From Hahella sp. HNIBRBA332 (GTDB taxonomy: Bacteria > Pseudomonadota > Gammaproteobacteria > Pseudomonadales > Oleiphilaceae): DNA of 64,000 bases. Below the pieces are notes generated by a model. That model made no database searches and was not told the DNA's origin. It saw nothing but the letters and a program-made list of their open reading frames with translations. This document shows positions 59,211-64,000 of the stretch, piece by piece. Every line of letters begins with the position of its first letter. Within the stretch, counting starts at the first letter, position 1. Made by a program: the position numbers and the translations under genes. The DNA is taken from contig NZ_CP132203.1 of NCBI RefSeq assembly GCF_030719035.1, positions 1,736,001 through 1,800,000 of the forward strand. The letters are read 5' to 3'.

Positions 59211-59987
59211 ATGAGACTACTTTTCCCCTCCCATCCTCTTTATTCCCAGCAACCGGATGATTCCTACCTGGAAGAATTTACGGCGTTTCGTCAGGTTGGC
59301 GTGAGTTGTTCTGCTGTTGATATTGATGCGTTGTGCAACGGTCTTTGCGATATACGTCCTGCAATAGGGGCGGGTGAGCCGTTGCTTTACCGGGGGTGGA
59401 TGCTTGCTCCTGAGCGTTACCGTCAGCTGATTCAATTGATTGAGGAAGCAGGCGGGACACCAATAACTTCTTTTGAAAACTACCTGCGCTGTCATCATTT
59501 ACCGGGTTGGTATGAAACCTGTCGGACCTTTACGGCGGAGACCCGGTTCTTCCCGGACGACGATCAGTTGCTACATAAGGTTTCGTGTTTGGGGTGGGAA
59601 GGCTTTTTTGTAAAAGACTTCGTGAAATCCAACTCGACCGGGCAGGGTTCTATCGCGCGCTCGCCGGAGGAAGTGGTGGAAATTGTGAGCCAGATTCGCG
59701 CTCACCGCGGCGCCATGGAAGGCGGCGTAGCGCTGCGGCGGGTGGAGGACTACGACGAAGCCTCGGAGCAGAGATACTTTGTCCTCAATGGCGTCGTCTA
59801 CTCTGCCCATGGCGAACCTCCCGCCCTGTGTCAGGAAATAGCGCATCGCATTGATGCGCCGTTTTATTCCATTGATCTGGCGCTTCGACAGGACGGCGTG
59901 ATGCGATTGGTGGAGATTGGCGATGGCCAGGTATCGGACAGAAAGCGTTGGCCATTGCACGCTTTTGTGAGAATGTTGGCCCAATAG
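59211..59987 (+). CDS. ATP-grasp domain protein
   Basis: The product is 258 residues from the ATG at 59211. The layout is that of small ATP-grasp ligase-like proteins: an N-terminal segment with LLFPSHPLYSQQPDDSYLEEF, a central GWEGFFVKDFVKSNSTGQGS (ATP-contacting Lys) and ERYFVLNGVVYSAHGEPP-like strands. A C-terminal SIDLALRQDGVMRLVEIGDGQVSD supplies the metal-binding Asp/Glu. It might ligate amino acids or peptides. No biosynthetic partner is adjacent, and it may be an orphan. Confidence 0.8.
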   Translation: MRLLFPSHPLYSQQPDDSYLEEFTAFRQVGVSCSAVDIDALCNGLCDIRPAIGAGEPLLYRGWMLAPERYRQLIQLIEEAGGTPITSFENYLRCHHLPGWYETCRTFTAETRFFPDDDQLLHKVSCLGWEGFFVKDFVKSNSTGQGSIARSPEEVVEIVSQIRAHRGAMEGGVALRRVEDYDEASEQRYFVLNGVVYSAHGEPPALCQEIAHRIDAPFYSIDLALRQDGVMRLVEIGDGQVSDRKRWPLHAFVRMLAQ

Positions 59988-60084
59988 ACATAATTGGGTT
60001 TGTGTCACATTCTCACGTTTATTTGTGAACAACTGTATATTTAATCGTTCCGGCGTCTGTATACTCAGAAATGTCACCCTCCCA

Positions 60085-61239
60085 ATGGACGCCGCCATGA
60101 CATGGACTCTCCGCCTTCCTCCCGCCGCCTTTGGCGCCGGCTCTATATCTGACTTGACGCCCGCTTGGCTGAAGCGCGTTGCGAACGCCGAGTTGACTGA
60201 GTTTTATGTCTCCCATTTGTCTCCTTTGTGGTCCATGCGTCAGGTCAAGGCGCGGGTCGTCGATATTGTCGATGAAAGCGCCGACTGCAAGTCGTTTATC
60301 TTGCAACCCAATGGTCTGTGGCGGGGGTTCAGACCGGGGCAGTTCGTTACGGTCACCGTTGAAATAGACGGGGTGCGTCAGCAGCGTTGCTACAGTCTGT
60401 CTTCGGATTGGCGTGAGCCGGAGCGCCTTCGCATCACCGTCAAAGAGAAGAAAGACGGGCGCGTGTCCTCCTGGTTGCTGCGGAATCTGCGCAAGCAGGA
60501 TGTATTGTTGCTGAGTCAGGCTCAGGGAGAGTTCGCAGCGCCGGAATCTCTGTCTGAACCTCTGCTGCTGATCGCCGCAGGCAGCGGCATTACGCCGTTG
60601 CGAGCCATGCTGTATCAACTCGAAGAACACCCTCGAAACACCGTATTGATTTATTACGCCCGTAGTCGCGACGAGTTGATCTTTGCGGAGGAAATTCGTA
60701 AAGCCGCCGCACATAGCGCGCAGCTCACCACGCATATCTGCTATACCGCAGCCGGTCACAACCAGGCGGAAGAGGGAGGACGCTTTCATCCAGACCAACT
60801 CTCCCGTTTGGTTCCGGATTATCGCGAACGGCGGACTCTGGTCTGCGGCCCAGAAGGATTGATGCAGCGCGTGCGACGGCATTGGCGGGAGGAGGGTGTT
60901 GAAGCGCGCATTAGCTTCGAAGATTTCACCGGGACCTTTCAAGACTTCCTCGACCCAGGGCTTACTTCGCCGTCACAGTTGGCGTCCTGTCAGGTGGACT
61001 TCCAACGTTCCGCCTGCGCCATTGAAGCAGACGGGCGGCAGAGCCTGCTGGATTTGGCTGAAGCCGCCGGGCTGCACCCGCCCTTTGGTTGCCGGATGGG
61101 AATTTGCCATAGCTGCAAAGCCAGAAAACGAGCAGGCGTGGTGCGTAATCTGGTGACAGGAAAAGTCTCCGGCGCCGGAAGTGAAGAAATCCAGTTGTGT
61201 ATATGCGTTCCCATAACCGATGTCTCTCTTGATGTGTGA
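60085..61239 (+). CDS. Ferredoxin reductase with C-terminal 2Fe-2S domain, DesC-like
   Basis: The product is 384 residues from the ATG at 60085; an ATG at 60097 is an alternative and neither has a strong ribosome-binding site. The FAD-binding motif is RCYSLSSDW, NAD(P) contacts are in AAGSGITPLRAML and LVCGPEGLMQRV. The C-terminus is a plant-type ferredoxin domain with CRMGICHSCKARK and a final QLCIC. The gene directly precedes a fatty-acid desaturase with 35 bases between. In Pseudomonas, DesC and DesB have the same order and work together, so this probably supplies electrons to the desaturase. Confidence 0.9.
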   Translation: MDAAMTWTLRLPPAAFGAGSISDLTPAWLKRVANAELTEFYVSHLSPLWSMRQVKARVVDIVDESADCKSFILQPNGLWRGFRPGQFVTVTVEIDGVRQQRCYSLSSDWREPERLRITVKEKKDGRVSSWLLRNLRKQDVLLLSQAQGEFAAPESLSEPLLLIAAGSGITPLRAMLYQLEEHPRNTVLIYYARSRDELIFAEEIRKAAAHSAQLTTHICYTAAGHNQAEEGGRFHPDQLSRLVPDYRERRTLVCGPEGLMQRVRRHWREEGVEARISFEDFTGTFQDFLDPGLTSPSQLASCQVDFQRSACAIEADGRQSLLDLAEAAGLHPPFGCRMGICHSCKARKRAGVVRNLVTGKVSGAGSEEIQLCICVPITDVSLDV

Positions 61240-61274
61240 TATCTGATGAATCAGAACAAACAAGGAGATTTGTT

Positions 61275-62441
61275 ATGCGCCATCCTTCCAGTCGAGCATT
61301 AACGCCGGAACAGTTGGAATCTTTTCAGAACGAACTGGACGACCTGCGGCAGCAGGTGGTTGATGATCTGGGTCAGCGGGATCTGGAGCATATTCGAGGT
61401 GTGATAAACGCCGTCAGGTATTCAGAGTTAGCCGGCCGAGTGTTGTTGCACGTCAGTTTTACGCCTTTGGGCGTGGTCGCAGGCGTGGCTTGTCTGTCTT
61501 TGTCCAAAATTCTGGAGAATATGGAAGTGGGCCACAACGTGATGCACGGTCAGTACGATTGGACCCAGGATCCGGCTCTGAATTCCAAGCGCTATGAGTG
61601 GGATATTGTATGCGCCGGCGACGCCTGGCGGCATTACCATAATTATGAGCATCACACCTTCACCAATATCCTCGGTAAAGACCGGGATTTCGGTTATACC
61701 ATCACCCGTTTGACCGCGGAGCAGCCCTGGCGGCCGGTTTACTTGCTGCAACCGGTATACAATGTGGTGCAGGCGCTGACTTTCGAATGGGGCGTGGCCT
61801 TATTCGGATTGGAGCTGGAGCGTGTCGCGTCCGGCAAAATGAGCAGACAGGAATTCGTTGATCGGTTAAAGCCTTTTCTGCGGAAAGCGGGCAGGCAACT
61901 CGGCAAGGATTATGTGTTGTTCCCCGCCTTGGCGGGCGTTGGCGCGCCTAAAGTTTTGGCGGGGAATCTGGCGGCGAATGTCATACGCAACGTCTGGGCC
62001 TACGCGATTATCTCTTGTGGTCATTTTACCGCGGACACTCGGGTCTACACTGAGGAAGAAACCCGCAATGAGAGTCGGGGGCAGTGGTATCTGCGGCAAC
62101 TGCACGGCTCCGGCAATATAGAGGGCGGTCGTCGTTTCTATCTGCTGACCGGCCATCTCAGTCATCAGATAGAGCATCACTTGTTCCCGGATATTCCCGC
62201 GCATCGTTATCCGGAAATCGCCCCCAAGGTTAGAGCTATCTGCGACAAATACGGGCAACACTACAATACAGGGCCTTTTCTGCGTCAGTTCGGCTCGGTG
62301 ATCAAACGCATTGTGAAATATGCGCTACCGATAAAAGACGCCAAGATTGATGGGCCCCGTTCAGCGTTGCAGAGCGCTCCCCAAAAGCCTCCTATAGCCA
62401 AACGTCGGAAACGGGAGGCCGAGGATCTCGCGGTGGCCTGA
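61275..62441 (+). CDS. Membrane fatty-acid (acyl) desaturase, DesB-like
   Basis: The product is 388 residues from the ATG at 61275, with AAGGAG eight bases upstream. The three His boxes are HNVMH (near 78), HNYEHH (near 122) and HQIEHH (near 297), coordinating a di-iron centre. Hydrophobic segments near 52-75 and 162-195 anchor it in the membrane. The tail after ~365 is basic and Lys/Arg/Pro-rich. With the upstream ferredoxin reductase it should introduce a double bond into an acyl chain. Regiochemistry cannot be read from sequence. Confidence 0.9.
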   Translation: MRHPSSRALTPEQLESFQNELDDLRQQVVDDLGQRDLEHIRGVINAVRYSELAGRVLLHVSFTPLGVVAGVACLSLSKILENMEVGHNVMHGQYDWTQDPALNSKRYEWDIVCAGDAWRHYHNYEHHTFTNILGKDRDFGYTITRLTAEQPWRPVYLLQPVYNVVQALTFEWGVALFGLELERVASGKMSRQEFVDRLKPFLRKAGRQLGKDYVLFPALAGVGAPKVLAGNLAANVIRNVWAYAIISCGHFTADTRVYTEEETRNESRGQWYLRQLHGSGNIEGGRRFYLLTGHLSHQIEHHLFPDIPAHRYPEIAPKVRAICDKYGQHYNTGPFLRQFGSVIKRIVKYALPIKDAKIDGPRSALQSAPQKPPIAKRRKREAEDLAVA

Positions 62442-62562
62442 GCGATAGGCGAGCAGGGGCTCCAAGGTTGAATCCTTGTAAATATTCCGGTATTTATCGA
62501 GTCTCCTGGCGTGACCGGGAGTCTCGAAATCTTATTCATCCCCTGCCCAAGAAGTTAGACGC

Positions 62563-62892
62563 ATGCTAGAGAAATTAGATCCCCGGACGTTGGACGCGCT
62601 GCTGCACAAGGTGGGCGACTATGCGCAGGATATGATGGCGGATTTAGGCGACGAAATCCGGGACATTGTCGCCAATGCGGATGGCGATGGCTCCCTGGAA
62701 TTGCATGAATGCATTGGTAATTGTTGGGAAATTCACGTTGGCGATGAGATCAAACGATGGATGAACAAGGCGATGCAGGTCAAACCGGGAGAGGCCAAAA
62801 CGCTCTATCTGAAACAGCTGCATGAACTGGCCCAGGAGCGCTTCACCAAATCCTGTTATGAAGCGCTCGGGATGATGCATTTATATTATTGA
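62563..62892 (+). CDS. Small hypothetical protein
   Basis: The product has 109 residues, with helical acidic sequence (TLDALLHKVGDYAQDMMADLGDEI) and a His/Cys pair in LHECIGNCWEIHVGDEI. No ribosome-binding site is obvious before the ATG. It converges on feoC with a nine-base gap. I do not recognise a family. Confidence 0.6.
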   Translation: MLEKLDPRTLDALLHKVGDYAQDMMADLGDEIRDIVANADGDGSLELHECIGNCWEIHVGDEIKRWMNKAMQVKPGEAKTLYLKQLHELAQERFTKSCYEALGMMHLYY

Positions 62893-62901
62893 TATCGATA
62901 C

Positions 62902-63135
62902 CTACTGAATGCGCGGCGTATCCTTCCACACGTAAATTTCAATCTCACCCGGATCGCATAAGTTGCAGCCGCTACAGGGCGTACCCAGCGGCAGCTTTTC
63001 CAACCGGCCTTTGGAGATCCATTTATCAAGCATCCCCCGCAATGCATCCGGCTCCGTATTGAAGCGGTGAGCCATGTCTTTGAGCGCGGCCCGTTTGTGG
63101 GTCTGCAGGTAGTCGCGTATTTCTGACAGGATCAT
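62902..63135 (-). CDS. feoC: FeoC-like regulator
   Basis: The product has 77 residues. It is a small winged helix: LSEIRDYLQTHKRAALKDMAHRF, then DALRGMLDKWISKGRLEKL, followed by CSGCNLCDP, the Cys-rich wing thought to bind an iron-sulfur cluster in FeoC. Its ATG overlaps the feoB stop (ATGA). FeoC is proposed to control FeoB stability or feo transcription. Confidence 0.87.
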   Translation of the reverse strand: MILSEIRDYLQTHKRAALKDMAHRFNTEPDALRGMLDKWISKGRLEKLPLGTPCSGCNLCDPGEIEIYVWKDTPRIQ

Positions 63136-64000
63136 GGGGCCGCTACCGTTGCAGGACTTTGCCTGGCGCCGATATAGCGCAGCGCCGCCAGAGACGCCGC
63201 GAAGGTCGCCAGCATGATGCCGATAACCGCCAGAGCGTGCGCGGGTTGACGGCTGAGTGTGGCGGCTTGATAGAACACGGTGGCGACGACGTAAGCCACG
63301 CCGGTGGTCCAGCCTGCGATAAACAGGGTCCAGTTCAGATTGGTTTCACGATAGACGGCGGCCAGCGTGGCGGCGCAGGGCATGTACAGCAGGATGAATA
63401 GCAGGTAAGCGAAAGCGCCCGCCGCGCCGTCGAATTTCGCCGCCATGGCGCCGAAAGTGCCGGTATCCACAGCTTGCTCCTGAGCGGCGCTCTCCACATC
63501 CAGGCCCAACGGATCGCTCCAGGAGCCCAGCGCGTCAGCGAGGTTGGCGGGGATAGTAGCGAAAGACGCCAACACGCTTTCCGCCAGATTGAATTCAGGG
63601 GGTGGCTCCGGCTCTTCGCCGGCGGCTTGCGCTTCTATTCTCGCCAAGTCGCTGTAAAGAGAGTCCAATGTGCCGACTACGGCTTCTTTCGCCAGTACGC
63701 CGGTAAAGATGCCCACCGCGGCGGGCCAGTTATCTTCGCGCACTCCCATCGGTGCGAAAGCGGGAGCGATGACGCCGCCGATTTCACTTAACAGGGACTT
63801 ATTGCTGTTTTCATTGCCGTAGGAGCCGTCTGTGCCCACAGAGTTCAGCACATTGAGGGCCAGCACCATCGGTACGATTACTTTGCCGGCGCGGAACATG
63901 AAGCCCCGGGTGCGCTCCCAGGCGCGAATGCCGACGCCTTTCAACGTGGGAATATGGTACGGCGGCAGCTCCATAATGAAGGGCGTGGCCTGACCCTGCA
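63132..64000 (-). CDS. feoB: Ferrous iron transporter FeoB, C-terminal part (cut by window edge)
   Basis: The frame is open to the end of the window on the minus strand, so the N-terminal G-protein domain lies outside. The visible ~289 residues begin FIMELPPYHIPTLKGVG, a hallmark of the FeoB permease. Gate motifs and helices follow (GKVIVPMVLALNVLNSVGTDGSYG, VGIFTGVLAKEAVVGTL and YLLFILLYMPCAATLAAVYRE). It imports Fe(II) across the inner membrane. Its stop overlaps the feoC start by four bases. Confidence 0.95.
   Translation of the reverse strand, partial: QGQATPFIMELPPYHIPTLKGVGIRAWERTRGFMFRAGKVIVPMVLALNVLNSVGTDGSYGNENSNKSLLSEIGGVIAPAFAPMGVREDNWPAAVGIFTGVLAKEAVVGTLDSLYSDLARIEAQAAGEEPEPPPEFNLAESVLASFATIPANLADALGSWSDPLGLDVESAAQEQAVDTGTFGAMAAKFDGAAGAFAYLLFILLYMPCAATLAAVYRETNLNWTLFIAGWTTGVAYVVATVFYQAATLSRQPAHALAVIGIMLATFAASLAALRYIGARQSPATVAAP

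Noticed and set aside
60019..60942. Minus-strand ORF of 307 codons over the ferredoxin reductase
   Set aside because: It is antisense to clear FAD and NAD(P) motifs.

Overview
The window reads as chromosomal DNA of a free-living, probably marine gammaproteobacterium. Gene content and protein style (gcvH-gcvP-glyA-sdaA-gcvT, a YbiT-type ABC-F protein, a DesC/DesB-like desaturase pair, FeoB/FeoC, long c-di-GMP proteins, many small secreted unknowns) recall Oceanospirillales such as Hahella. That placement is inference, because no rRNA or tRNA gene is visible here. Genes lie on both strands, and the base composition is moderately GC-rich except for AT-rich accessory patches around 11.7-12.0 kb and 52.9-56.3 kb.

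Layout. (1) 1-8.4 kb: a tight, one-direction cassette of eight genes of unknown role. Several overlap, one carries a 19-bp tandem array at its 3' end, and the last encodes a protein with two papain-like cysteine-peptidase domains. (2) 8.5-14.2 kb: miscellaneous single genes (zinc-ribbon-like unknown, AHSA1-type SRPBCC protein, sugar O-acetyltransferase, HEAT-like unknown, secreted Cys-rich protein, membrane protein, ybiT). (3) 14.7-23.9 kb: a short secreted RHS/YD-repeat protein, an AraC-type regulator, a di-haem lipoprotein paired with a beta-helix lipoprotein, a CadC-like wHTH-TPR regulator and a Spy/CpxP-like Met/Gly-rich protein. (4) 24.1-28.5 kb: a membrane PAS-GGDEF-EAL protein, a secreted repeat protein and an LrhA-like LysR regulator. 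(5) 28.7-36.0 kb: a complete glycine/serine catabolic block. GcvP, GcvH and GcvT are the specific parts of the glycine cleavage system, GlyA interconverts glycine and serine, and SdaA deaminates serine to pyruvate. (6) 36.0-41.1 kb: a periplasmic solute-binding-like protein, a DUF2868/DUF3482 GTPase pair, a small lipoprotein and a HAD phosphatase. (7) 41.4-52.7 kb: a complete Wsp-like chemosensory operon (CheW, CheR-TPR, CheW, MCP, CheA-REC, CheB). Its last gene encodes a very large response regulator with REC, GAF-like, PAS, GGDEF, EAL and a second REC domain. (8) 52.9-57.6 kb: an AT-rich accessory patch of orphan small genes, a one-base frameshifted HAD gene, a remnant that looks like a polymorphic-toxin tip, candidate immunity genes, a partial gene duplication and an intact IS256-family element. 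(9) 57.8-64.0 kb: a purine-type phosphoribosyltransferase, a lipoprotein, an ATP-grasp protein, a ferredoxin reductase plus fatty-acid desaturase operon, a small unknown, and feoC with the 3' part of feoB.

The two most interesting areas are the uncharacterised 1-8.4 kb cassette and the Wsp-like operon. In the cassette, two neighbouring proteins share a short leucine-rich N-terminal motif and the terminal protein is a double papain-like peptidase. In the operon, the usual small diguanylate cyclase output (WspR) is replaced by a protein with both cyclase and phosphodiesterase signatures and two receivers. The 54.8-56.3 kb patch is a compact record of gene decay around a toxin/immunity-like locus.
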